Source: Salibacterium aidingense DSM 18341
GTDB lineage: Bacteria; Bacillota; Bacilli; Bacillales; Marinococcaceae
Direction of reading: 5' to 3'
NCBI RefSeq assembly: GCF_000429685.1
Contig: NZ_AUCI01000002.1
Coordinates: 186,001 to 250,000, forward strand
DNA: 64,000 nt
Shown here: piece after piece, positions 8,313-15,672 of the stretch
How the letters are laid out: each line of letters starts with the position of its first letter
How positions within the stretch are numbered: the stretch's first letter is position 1
The notes under the pieces: model-generated
Seen by the model: only the letters and a program-made list of their open reading frames with translations
The model's database searches: none
What the model was told of the DNA's origin: nothing
Made by a program: the position numbers and the translations under genes

Positions 8313-9596
8313 ATGCTTGGAATGAACAGAAAACTTCAACAGCTGCAGGATGAAGGAAAGTTTATTAAAGTAGGGTTAATTGGAGCAGGGCAGATGGGAC
8401 GCGGCATGATTTCCCAGATCGAAGGCATGAAAGGAATGAAGGTGGTCGCCACCGCAGATATTGCTATTGAAAACGTGGTAAATGCCTATAAAAATGCCGG
8501 CATTTCCGAAGAAAATATCATTCAGGCCGAAAACGAAAAAGCTGCCGAGCAGGCCATCGATTTGGGAAAAGTTACCGCCTTCCCTGATGCAAAACGAGTG
8601 GCCGGCCTTCCTTCTGTAGATGTTGTAGTGGATGCAACCGGAATACCAAATGTTGGAGCTTCCATCGCCTGGGAAGCGATACTGCATCAAAAGCATATCG
8701 TGATGCTCAATGTAGAAGCAGATGTGACAGTCGGCCCGATTCTTAAAAAGCTGGCGGACAGTGCCGGAGTAGTTTATACAGGATCGGCAGGAGATGAACC
8801 AGGGGCGGTCATGGAATTGTATGATTTCGCCGACGCGCTTGGTTTTGAAGTCATTGCTCTTGGAAAAGGAAAAAATAATCCATTGAACGTGGAAGCCAAC
8901 CCTTCCACCGCGGAACAGGAGGCGCATGAAAAAGGTGCCAGCCCTAAAATGCTGGCGTCTTTCCAGGATGGTACAAAAACGATGGTAGAAATGAATGCGG
9001 TAGCTAATGCTACTGGTTTTGCTCCGGACAAGACAGGTATGCATGGGTTTAAAGCGACAGTTAATGAACTTGCAGATATCTTTCAGTTAAAAGAAAATGG
9101 CGGGGAACTGGGTTCCACAGAAATTGTGGAATATGTGCAGGGCGTAGCTCCAGGTGTCTTTGCTGTGATTACTTCCCACAATGAAGAAGTTCATGAAGAA
9201 CTCCAATATGTTAAACTTGGGACAGGACCTCATTACACTTTATATCGGCCTTATCACTTAACCAGTCTTGAAACGCCGTTAACGATAGCCCGTGCTTATT
9301 TTGATCATGAAGCTACCATTGCTCCGCACCACGGCAGACAGGGAGAAACGATTGCCACAGCGAAAAAAGATTTGAAGGCTGGAGAATTTTTGGATGGGAT
9401 TGGTGGTTACAGTGTCTACGGCACGTTGATGAACAGCACGGAAGCAGATCAAACGAATGCGTTTCCTATCGGACTGGTGGACGCGAATGTAAAAGTCCTT
9501 AAGGATGTGCAGAAAGGGGAAATATTAACGTATAATGATATTGAACAGACACAAGAATCCACCATCTGGAGACTCCGTAAGCTTCAGGAGCAGTAA
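8313..9596 (+). CDS. drl: DXR-like (DRL/DXR-II) NAD(P)-dependent oxidoreductase with SAF-like C-terminus
   Basis: 427 residues. An N-terminal Rossmann fold (GLIGAGQMG, about 21-29) is followed by the family signatures VEADVTVGP, GSAGDEPG, GKGKNNPLN and RPYHLTSLE, then a SAF-like C-terminal domain (about 345-420). As I recall the Brucella DRL, these blocks are shared with it; that enzyme replaces DXP reductoisomerase and interconverts DXP and MEP. Other family members have undetermined roles. It follows srlB by 14 bases with a GAGGAGGG site. Next to a polyol PTS a catabolic role is more likely than isoprenoid synthesis: oxidising a PTS-made polyol phosphate to a ketol phosphate (inference). 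Confidence 0.82.
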   Translation: MLGMNRKLQQLQDEGKFIKVGLIGAGQMGRGMISQIEGMKGMKVVATADIAIENVVNAYKNAGISEENIIQAENEKAAEQAIDLGKVTAFPDAKRVAGLPSVDVVVDATGIPNVGASIAWEAILHQKHIVMLNVEADVTVGPILKKLADSAGVVYTGSAGDEPGAVMELYDFADALGFEVIALGKGKNNPLNVEANPSTAEQEAHEKGASPKMLASFQDGTKTMVEMNAVANATGFAPDKTGMHGFKATVNELADIFQLKENGGELGSTEIVEYVQGVAPGVFAVITSHNEEVHEELQYVKLGTGPHYTLYRPYHLTSLETPLTIARAYFDHEATIAPHHGRQGETIATAKKDLKAGEFLDGIGGYSVYGTLMNSTEADQTNAFPIGLVDANVKVLKDVQKGEILTYNDIEQTQESTIWRLRKLQEQ

Positions 9597-9652
9597 AAAG
9601 CAGCTCCATTCGGGTGGCGGGGCTTCTGATGCATGAGAAAGAGGTGATTCGG

Positions 9653-9982
9653 TTGAAAACACATGAAATGGAAGCGGATCTTTATTGTATTCAATGCAAA
9701 GAAGAAGTGCCTCACGTCATTCAATACATTAACGACGAAATATCAAATATCACCTGCCGGGAATGCAGCCGCGCGATTGAAATTGATGTAGACATTATGA
9801 ACGAATTTTACGGCGAAATTTATAAACGGATTGCCACAAAACCTTCCAGGATAACCAAAGAATACAGGGAAGATTTAAGCCATTTTTTCTTTTCATTGCC
9901 AATTCGCATCATTAGTAAGCCTTACCGGCTTATAAAAGATATGAATGAAACACAGAAAGTCATACGCCGTTATAAAAAGTAG
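9653..9982 (+). CDS. Conserved Bacillaceae small protein with a four-cysteine zinc-ribbon-like motif
   Basis: 109 residues from a TTG at 9653, preceded by GAGGTGATTCGG. The N-terminal half has CIQC near residue 11 and CREC near residue 38, a typical zinc-ribbon spacing; the C-terminal half is basic. It resembles short bh-type proteins of alkaliphilic bacilli with no assigned function. It follows the DRL gene in the same direction but with no obvious link to polyol metabolism. Confidence 0.6.
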   Translation: MKTHEMEADLYCIQCKEEVPHVIQYINDEISNITCRECSRAIEIDVDIMNEFYGEIYKRIATKPSRITKEYREDLSHFFFSLPIRIISKPYRLIKDMNETQKVIRRYKK

Positions 9983-9985
9983 AGA

Positions 9986-10012
9986 AGGGGGCTGTCCAAA
10001 CGGGCAGCCTCC
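9986..10012 (+). terminator. Hairpin after the zinc-ribbon gene
   Basis: GGGGGCTGTCC and GGGCAGCCTCC flank an AAAC loop directly after the stop codon. There is no long U-run. Confidence 0.5.
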
Positions 10013-10068
10013 TGATGTTTGAAATAAAAGCAGGGAAGGAATAAAAACACAGGGAAGGAGGCTGTTTT

Positions 10069-10155
10069 ATGATAAAAAAGCTGATAAAATCCCTTGTGCT
10101 TGGTTATTTACTGAAACGTGGAAAACGTATGCTTTTCCGCAGAAAAGGATATTAA
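10069..10155 (+). CDS. Very small cationic peptide (28 aa)
   Basis: The short frame MIKKLIKSLVLGYLLKRGKR... ends in RRKGY. GGAAGGAGG lies six to seven bases before the ATG, and a strong terminator follows 15 bases after the stop, so it looks like a genuine gene. The peptide is amphipathic and very basic, as in membrane-surface peptides. I do not recognise a family; the function is unknown. Confidence 0.5.
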   Translation: MIKKLIKSLVLGYLLKRGKRMLFRRKGY

Positions 10156-10169
10156 TGAGGATTGTGCAT

Positions 10170-10208
10170 AAAAGGACCCTTGAACATCGTTTCAGGGGCC
10201 TTTTTTTC
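10170..10208 (+). terminator. Rho-independent terminator
   Basis: AAAGGACCCTTGAA pairs with TTTCAGGGGCCTTT around a short loop and is followed by a run of T. It ends transcription from the small peptide gene at 10069. Confidence 0.8.
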
Positions 10209-10226
10209 TCTCATTTAAAGGTAGAA

Positions 10227-10775
10227 TTATGCTGATTTCTTCGGCTTAGGAAGGTGTTTATGTTTTCTAAACACAAGACCAATAAATAAAAGGATGATAA
10301 TAATAACATAGAGACTCAGCCAGTAAAGCGTCCAGTTTTTGGCAACAAACTCAGTGAAATCGATGACGTCATGGTGCGAGATGGCAGCTCATTGTCCATA
10401 CAAGCAGGCCGGTTGGAAATAAAAAAGAATAGTAGTCGCCGCTGCGGCTGAGATGGGATAGACAAACTTGGGCAGAAAGAAAACAGACAGTTATTTTTAC
10501 AAACAGCGCCACCATCCAGACAATGTCGATAAAAGCTTCTACCCGCTGAAACAGGGTACCCAGTTCAATACTTCTCCATCGAATAAGCGGAATAGACTTC
10601 CCTTTTGGCAATACTTTCCCCTTCTACGCCAATCGTGACGAGAATCGCCGCAGACAATAGCAGTCCAGCGATGGTTAACGCGGAAAGATAATACGTTTTC
10701 AGCCATGTTTTATCTGCAACAAATGGAAGAAAGGCTGTAAATACGAGCATTTCAATAAACGGAAAACCAAATACA
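10227..10775 (-). pseudogene. Decayed spore germinant-receptor B subunit (GerB family) remnant
   Basis: On the minus strand, broken frames spell a GerB-type amino acid-permease-like sequence: FGFPFIEMLVFTAFLPFV, then SIPLIRWRSIELGTLFQRVE, then a FIDIVWMVALFVKITVCF segment, an FPTGLLVW segment and a C-terminal FTEFVAKNWTLYWLS helix ending at 10227. Frame shifts separate the pieces, and the N-terminal half is missing. The upstream side joins directly to a gerA remnant at about 10775, so an internal deletion fused the two genes. It cannot make a functional receptor. Confidence 0.8.
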
Positions 10776-11165
10776 GGATAGGCTCCGTGGACTGACTGAT
10801 AGGAAAAGGACTGTACCATTTGTGTTTTTGGGCATAGTCTTCCAATAGTTCTTCAAGCATTCCGCTGTCGAATATCTTTCTGGTTTTTATTTTTTGCAGG
10901 CGGTGGGTGAGTTCTTCCAGAACATTCTAATCTACAGTCTGTTTTACATAACAAGTTGAACTTCCGTTTGTGTATTTTTTCCAATATACATCGTTTCAAA
11001 ATAAACGTCTTTGTTTTTAATCTTTCTGCGGATAAGCGAGGAATTGACGGAAATGGATTCGACAAACGCTACTAATTTCGGCAATCTATTAAAAGTTTTA
11101 AAGTAAAACCTTTTTTGTTCCGTTACTAAGCGGCCCGCCTGCAGCGTATGCGTTCGCAAAAGCAA
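10776..11165 (-). pseudogene. Decayed spore germinant-receptor A subunit (GerA family) remnant
   Basis: Minus-strand fragments match the GerA N-terminal cytoplasmic domain: FVESISVNSSLIRRKIKNKD and IGKNTQTEVQLV, then, after frame changes and an in-frame TAG, EELTHRLQKIKTRKIFDSG, EELLEDYAQ and finally WYSPFPISQSTEP. The whole membrane half of GerA is missing, and the sequence runs into GerB at about 10775. The gene order (gerA before gerB) is that of an ancestral gerABC operon. Confidence 0.75.
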
Positions 11166-11186
11166 CCTTTATTCGAGCCGTGTCCA

Positions 11187-11270
11187 CGGAAAGCGAAGTG
11201 TTTTGACGAAGCGGTGCAGGGTGAAAAACAAAAATTCCGAACGATTAACTTTTGAATCGTTCGGAATTTT
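11187..11270 (+). repeat. Dispersed intergenic hairpin element, copy A
   Basis: A leader related to GCGAAGTATTTTGACGAAGCG is followed by a near-perfect hairpin (11232-11269) with arms ATTCCGAACGATT and AATCGTTCGGAAT and a T-rich tail. Related copies lie at 14384, 38168, 40600 (inverted), 42738 and 57486. Confidence 0.7.
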
Positions 11271-11311
11271 CATTCATTTCATATTTTTGTCCCCAACCTC
11301 CAGAAAGAAAA

Positions 11312-11779
11312 TTATTTATATTCTTCTATGGTCCAGGAGTGATGGAAGGAAACATTGCCTTTTAATGTCTGGGCGACCGGGCACTTTTTCTCAAAAACAT
11401 TCAACACCCGTTCCGCCGCCTCTCTTTTTCCTTTTGGGATTTTCAAGTTATAATGGCAGTCAATGTTTGTTATACGCATGACCCCGTCTTTCGCCTCAAT
11501 CGTACCCTGAACCGTTGTCTTTATTTTATCTGGATAAGGGGGAATTTGACGCGCATCCAGCGCGCCGGACAAAGTGCCGGTTAGTCAACCGCCGGCGGAG
11601 GCGATAATGTGATCCAGTGTAGAGGGGTATTCCACCTCTGGTTCCACCCCGTAAAATTCTTTGACTCCTCCGTGTACCCCGTAATGAAAAGGTTTTTCGA
11701 ATCCATTAATATAAGCCAAACGGTGCGGCGGCTTATCCTGCTCAATTGTTATTTTTGTAAGAGCGACTGGTTCACTCAT
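11312..11779 (-). CDS. OsmC/Ohr-family peroxidase-like protein, predicted selenoprotein (in-frame UGA at the reactive Cys)
   Basis: Reads as one 155-residue OsmC-family protein if the TGA at 11585-11587 is decoded. The codon falls in ASAGG-X-LTGTL, where OsmC-like proteins have their redox-active cysteine, and the frame continues intact with a second cysteine in KKCPVAQTL. OsmC-type proteins reduce organic hydroperoxides. A seven-pair stem (11548-11566, GGCGCGC/GCGCGUC, loop UGGAU) begins 18 bases after the UGA, where bacterial SECIS hairpins lie. ATG 11779 has a GAGGAGG site. The alternative is a recent nonsense mutation, but substitution exactly at the catalytic residue in an otherwise intact gene argues for selenocysteine. 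Confidence 0.78.
11548..11566 (-). promoter_or_regulatory. SECIS-like hairpin of the OsmC gene
   Basis: In the mRNA sense, GGCGCGC and GCGCGUC pair around UGGAU, 18 bases downstream of the in-frame UGA. The GG in the apical loop agrees with the guanines that SelB contacts in bacterial SECIS elements. Predicted by eye; no covariance model was run. Confidence 0.6.
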
Positions 11780-11881
11780 GGAAGATGCCTCCTCGCATTT
11801 GAGATTTACTGTTTCTCATACCCGATTTTTTTGTTTTTAATCATGGAGGTGATAAGATAATGATAAAAACAGAGAAAAAGG

Positions 11882-12544
11882 GTGATCCAATTGGAACAAA
11901 CCGGGGAAATTAAATATTTAGCCGTGGGAATGCCAAAACAGATGAAGGTGGGAACAGGCGGGGAAGTTCTAACGGGAATACAGAAAAGGCAGGTGGATGA
12001 GGCCTATCTGCATAGGGATGGTTTTGTTTCTGACGATGCTGCCGATAAGAAAAACCACGGAGGACTGGATAGGGCGGTGTGTATATATCCGTCTGCCCAC
12101 TATTCAACATGGGAAAGGGAATTTCATACTCATTTGGATCGCTCTGCATTTGGTGAAAATATAACAGTGAAGCACTTAACGGAAGAGCGGGTGTGCCTTG
12201 GGGATGTATATCAGCTTGGCAGGGCGGTCATTCAGGTGACACAGGGCAGAATCCCGTGTGATACGATTAATAAACGCACCGGGATTCCCGGCTTGATGAC
12301 ACGACTGGTTGAGACAGGCTATACCGGTTTTTTATGCAGAGTTTTAGAAGAGGGAAACGTACGGGCGGAAGATGGGATGAAACTGCTCGAACGCGAACCT
12401 GTCCAGATCAGTGTACTGTACGCGAACTATACTTATTTTCATGACCCCGCCAATCGCGCGGCGCTGGAGCATATTCTGCAGGTCCGCCCATTGGCGGATC
12501 ATTGGCGCTCCAAGTTGGAGAAAAGACTGCAAAAGCTCAGCTGA
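11882..12544 (+). CDS. MOSC domain protein (YiiM-like)
   Basis: 220 residues; the start is GTG 11882 or, equally plausibly, TTG 11891. The MOSC beta-barrel spans most of the protein, with KNHGGLDRAVCIYP (about 57-70) and GRIPCDTINKRTGIPG (about 121-136); Cys125 is the conserved family cysteine. A short alpha-helical C-terminal extension follows, as in YiiM proteins, which use molybdenum cofactor to reduce N-hydroxylated compounds. It is divergent from the OsmC gene and its end overlaps that of the YihY-type gene on the other strand by eight bases. Confidence 0.8.
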   Translation: MIQLEQTGEIKYLAVGMPKQMKVGTGGEVLTGIQKRQVDEAYLHRDGFVSDDAADKKNHGGLDRAVCIYPSAHYSTWEREFHTHLDRSAFGENITVKHLTEERVCLGDVYQLGRAVIQVTQGRIPCDTINKRTGIPGLMTRLVETGYTGFLCRVLEEGNVRAEDGMKLLEREPVQISVLYANYTYFHDPANRAALEHILQVRPLADHWRSKLEKRLQKLS

Positions 12545-13364
12545 TATTTTTCTTCTGGTGAAGAATGGCGTTTATTTCTCCCCCGATGACAAGGGTGAGT
12601 CCTGTTAAAAACAGCCACAGCATTAGTACAATCACACCGCCCAGGCTCCCATAAGTGGCAGAGTAATTTCCAAAATTATTCACGTAAAACGAAAACCCGG
12701 CTGAAATGACCTGCCAGAGAATCGTAGCTGTAATCGCACCGGGCAGAATATGCCGAAGGGTCAACCGGACATGCGGGGCGAAATAATACAGGCTGCAGAG
12801 CAGAGATATCATTACCGTCACTGTTAATATCCAGCGGAATACTTGAAGCATTCCTTCTGTTTCTTCTGGCATGGGAATATAAGTGGTGACAGCCTGAAGA
12901 AGAAGTTCTCCAAAGATGGATAAAATAAAAATAATAATGAGAACAACCATCAAACCAAATGTAAGCAGCACGGATAAAAGCCTGGCCTGCCACGCGGCAC
13001 GCGGTGTTTTTACATTAAATGCCTGATTCATGGCCTTTATAAAGGCATTCATTCCCGTAGAAGCAGACCATATCGTTCCAATAATCCCAAAGGTAAGAAG
13101 ACCCGAATTTTCGTTATGAATTACAGCCATAACATTTTCTTCCATCATCGCGGCAGTTTGGGAAGGTAGAGCCGTTTCAATGAACATCATCACACGTCCT
13201 GCTTCAATAGAGAAATAGGGCAGTATCGATAAAAACAAAATCATCAAAGGAAAAAGCGACAGCATGTAATAAAAGGCCTGCTCCGCAGCAAGTCCTGCCG
13301 CCCTGTCTTCTCCCATTTCTCTGCCAAGTGTTTTTAAAAAACGGTAAGCTGCTTTGAGTCCCAT
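12537..13364 (-). CDS. YihY/BrkB-family integral membrane protein
   Basis: 275 residues with about six hydrophobic helices, the layout of the YihY/virulence factor BrkB family (once mislabelled RNase BN). Family signatures are the N-terminal RAAGLAAEQAFYYMLSLFP and the central FGIIGTIWSASTGMNAFI. Transport function is suspected for the family but not established. The 3' end overlaps the end of the MOSC gene in a tail-to-tail arrangement. Confidence 0.82.
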   Translation of the reverse strand: MGLKAAYRFLKTLGREMGEDRAAGLAAEQAFYYMLSLFPLMILFLSILPYFSIEAGRVMMFIETALPSQTAAMMEENVMAVIHNENSGLLTFGIIGTIWSASTGMNAFIKAMNQAFNVKTPRAAWQARLLSVLLTFGLMVVLIIIFILSIFGELLLQAVTTYIPMPEETEGMLQVFRWILTVTVMISLLCSLYYFAPHVRLTLRHILPGAITATILWQVISAGFSFYVNNFGNYSATYGSLGGVIVLMLWLFLTGLTLVIGGEINAILHQKKNIS

Positions 13365-13446
13365 CCCTCTCCCCCTCTCATCTTTTTCTTTCCCTTTCCC
13401 TTTACGATACCCCTTTAACCATATATATAAAAGGTTGGAGTTTGCA

Positions 13447-13575
13447 ATGGCTGCAGACCGGGAAAGCTACAAACAAATCGCAGACAGAGAGGATGTTGTT
13501 ATCATGATTCGTACCATTCTAATGGTTATTGGCTTAGTGGTTGTTATAAGTGCCATATTAAACCTGGCTTTTTAA
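13447..13575 (+). CDS. Small single-span membrane protein (42 aa)
   Basis: Starts at ATG 13447 with GGTTGGAG six to seven bases upstream. A charged N-terminus (MAADRESYKQIADREDVV) precedes one transmembrane helix (about residues 20-41) ending in LNLAF. The strong terminator 55 bases downstream supports it as a separate transcription unit. I do not recognise the family. Confidence 0.55.
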   Translation: MAADRESYKQIADREDVVIMIRTILMVIGLVVVISAILNLAF

Positions 13576-13625
13576 AAAGATAGAACGTGCCTGCAGCGCA
13601 GGCCGGCCGCAGTTATTCAAAGACA

Positions 13626-13666
13626 AAAACGAAGCCCGGACGGTTCTTCCAGGGCTTCGTTTTTCT
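13626..13666 (+). terminator. Strong rho-independent terminator
   Basis: AACGAAGCCC and GGGCTTCGTT pair around a 13-base loop and are followed by TTTTCTTT. It ends the 42-aa membrane protein transcript; the mirrored A-run may also serve the convergent DUF1540 gene. Confidence 0.85.
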
Positions 13667-13822
13667 TTATTCAGCTTTTTCAAATGTTTTGCAGTCCGTT
13701 TCATGTTCGTTTTTAGCCTGTTCGCCTTTATGACTGACCACATAAATACGGTCGGCCGTGCATTTATTCCCATCCGCCCAATAATGACAGTTGTTCACTT
13801 CACAAAGTACGTCCTGAGCCAT
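13667..13822 (-). CDS. DUF1540-type small cysteine-rich protein
   Basis: 51 residues beginning MAQDVLCEVNNCHYWADGN, with four cysteines (7, 12, 21 and 44) in the DUF1540 spacing, probably a metal-binding knot. Start ATG 13822 has GGGGTGAAGGA upstream. Such proteins are common in spore formers, often in sporulation contexts, and have no defined role. Confidence 0.78.
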   Translation of the reverse strand: MAQDVLCEVNNCHYWADGNKCTADRIYVVSHKGEQAKNEHETDCKTFEKAE

Positions 13823-13954
13823 TCCTTCACCCCCTTTCCATAAAAGCAGGACTATCGTTACGATTTGCGAAAAAAGTTGGAATTAAACAAGAAAAAAATG
13901 AATGAAATTCCTGTCCTTTCACAAAATAAATGAAAAGGAAGGAGGCAATATGGA

Positions 13955-14272
13955 ATGAAAAAGAAAGGATTCCTAATACTGCTCGCAGCTGCATTGTTTT
14001 TCACAGTTGGTCCTCAGCAGATGTCCGCCGGTGAATTTCATGAAGACTGGAAACAGGTAGAATTAACGGAACCGCAGAAAAAAGAATTGGCGGAGATTCA
14101 TTCCAGTATTTTGGAGCAAAAAAAGACATTAATTGACAAGTACGTCGAGTTTGGTGTGATATCAAAAGAGAAGCGGGAAACAATAAAAAAACATTTAGAT
14201 AAAGGATATGCGCAGCTCGAAGATAATGAATTTATTCCCAAACATCCGCATTCCAACAAAAAGAAAAAATAA
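13955..14272 (+). CDS. YckD-like secreted protein (DUF2680 type)
   Basis: 105 residues: a signal peptide (about 1-25, KKKGFLILLAAALFF...), then a helical domain with LTEPQKKELAEIHSSILEQK and KTLIDKYVEFGVISKEK, typical of the YckD/DUF2680 family of small exported proteins, and a lysine-rich tail. ATG 13955 lies about 12 bases after AAGGAGG. Function unknown; the helix-turn-helix layout recalls periplasmic chaperone-like proteins. Confidence 0.65.
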   Translation: MKKKGFLILLAAALFFTVGPQQMSAGEFHEDWKQVELTEPQKKELAEIHSSILEQKKTLIDKYVEFGVISKEKRETIKKHLDKGYAQLEDNEFIPKHPHSNKKKK

Positions 14273-14383
14273 AAAGAGAACTTCCGAATCAAAACGAGCT
14301 CCCTCGAAAATGAGTCAGAGACCAAAGAAAGAAGTATTGAAAAAAGAATATTTCGCAGCTTGGATGAAAGAAGTTAAGCAGCT

Positions 14384-14526
14384 ATTGCGGCAGCGGCCCA
14401 AGGGAGTTGGAATAAGTATTGTCCTAGTGCCCAGCGCGGGAAGGCGAAGTATTTTGACGAAACGATAGAAAGAAGCAAAAAATTTCCGACCGGATTCTTC
14501 CATGAATTCCGTTCGGGAATTTTTTG
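14384..14526 (+). repeat. Dispersed intergenic hairpin element, copy B (long form)
   Basis: Contains GGCGAAGTATTTTGACGAAACG (14443 onward) and an imperfect hairpin at 14478-14525 ending in a T-run. Upstream, GCGGCAGCGGCCCAAGGGAGTTGG (14386-14410) matches copy D (inverted, 40711-40736), so the repeat is longer than the hairpin. Confidence 0.6.
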
Positions 14527-14675
14527 TTTTGGGATGGTTTAGCCCAACTTTTATTTCGGGTTCGACCCGTATGTTAATAAATGAGGTTTAAAACAGAACT
14601 GCACATGGAAAAGAGAAGACTAGATTTAAGATTGTAAAGAGTGTAAACTTATTTTGAAGAAAGGAAAGGATAACG

Positions 14676-14897
14676 ATGCAGCAGGAAATTGAAAATTTCA
14701 TTAATAATATTAAAGTAGAAGAAAATGCGGATAGAGTGTTTACTCCGGCAGAAATTAATGAAGAGTTATTTGATGGGCAGAAAGCGCTGGAGGACATACT
14801 GGCGGCCTGTGAACAACTTGCAGAAGAAGGAAGAATTGCCCGGGCGGAAGGAAAAACGGAAGACGGGTATAAAGGCCAGCTCTTCACAAAAAAGTAA
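14676..14897 (+). CDS. Hypothetical small acidic protein (73 aa)
   Basis: ATG 14676 follows GAAAGGAAAGG. The protein is soluble, helical and acidic (MQQEIENFINNIKVEENAD...), with an AEINEELFDGQKALEDIL segment and a C-terminal GQLFTKK. It resembles a small winged-helix or helix-bundle regulator, but I do not recognise a family. It stands alone between hairpin copy B and the teichoic acid genes. Confidence 0.5.
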   Translation: MQQEIENFINNIKVEENADRVFTPAEINEELFDGQKALEDILAACEQLAEEGRIARAEGKTEDGYKGQLFTKK

Positions 14898-14920
14898 AAG
14901 AATCGATTTTATTTCAGACA

Positions 14921-14954
14921 TAGGCGGCAAGACTCCGACGGAATTGCCGCCTTA
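14921..14954 (+). terminator. Inverted repeat after the 73-aa gene
   Basis: AGGCGGCAA and TTGCCGCCTT flank a 13-base loop. The stem is strong but lacks a long T-run. Confidence 0.5.
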
Positions 14955-15169
14955 CCTGTAAAAGTCCTCACAAGAGATTTTCACATATTTTTTTATATTA
15001 TTCCGCCGATATTTGATTATTTGTTTATAGTGAATCCTTGGATGGTGTGATATAATTCTGAAAGTCAATGAATATTTCCTTCATTTTTCATTAAAATTGT
15101 AAAGTAACAGTAAACAGTAAAAGTGATAAATCCACCATCCATGTTAGAGAGAAGCTAGGAGGATTACAA

Positions 15170-15568
15170 ATGAAAAAAGTTATTACCTATGGCACCTTTG
15201 ATTTACTGCATTGGGGTCATATAAATTTATTAAAACGTGCAAAAGAATTAGGAGATTATTTAATCGTCGCTATTTCAACGGATGAATTTAATGAAATAAA
15301 AAATAAAAAAGCGTATTATCCCTACGAACAGCGGAAATTGATTTTGGAAGCTGTGAGATACGTGGATGAAGTCATTCCGGAGAATAACTGGAACCAGAAA
15401 GCAGGCGATATTATCCATCATGATGTGGACTTGCTTGTGATGGGAGATGACTGGAAAGGGAAGTTTGATCATCTCGCTCCCTATTGTGAAGTGACGTATT
15501 TACCAAGAACAGCGAATATTTCCACCACAAAGATTAAAAACGAACTGCTTCTTGCAAATGCTTATTAA
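15170..15568 (+). CDS. tagD: Glycerol-3-phosphate cytidylyltransferase TagD
   Basis: 132 residues, the normal TagD length. It joins CTP and sn-glycerol 3-phosphate to make CDP-glycerol for poly(glycerol phosphate) wall teichoic acid. The nucleotidyltransferase motifs are GTFDLLHWGHINLLKRA (about 8-24) and the C-terminal RTANISTTKIK. AGGAGG lies eight bases before the ATG, and an extended -10 box (TGATATAAT, 15048-15056) lies about 115 bases upstream. It precedes a polymerase-type transferase and the TagGH exporter. Confidence 0.92.
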   Translation: MKKVITYGTFDLLHWGHINLLKRAKELGDYLIVAISTDEFNEIKNKKAYYPYEQRKLILEAVRYVDEVIPENNWNQKAGDIIHHDVDLLVMGDDWKGKFDHLAPYCEVTYLPRTANISTTKIKNELLLANAY

Positions 15569-15598
15569 AAAAGAGGGATTTTTTTCTCTCTTTTTTTG
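15568..15598 (+). terminator. Terminator after tagD
   Basis: AAAAAAGAGGGA and TCTCTCTTTTTTT form an A/T-rich hairpin with a long T-run directly after the stop. It separates tagD from the next three genes or attenuates transcription into them. Confidence 0.7.
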
Positions 15599-15672
15599 TT
15601 TTTTACCCCTCATAAAGTATATAATAGACCGAGCAAAATGTATGAATTATACTGGTGGAGCAGAGAAGGGTT

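Noticed and set aside
10369-10611. Minus-strand open frame that could be called a small membrane protein
   Set aside because: Its sequence matches the C-terminal part of GerB, and neighbouring frames continue the same protein, so it is a fragment of a pseudogene.
11312-11572. OsmC region as two separate small genes
   Set aside because: The two frames are in the same register and together give one normal-length OsmC protein interrupted only by UGA at the reactive Cys. The second piece has no ribosome site.
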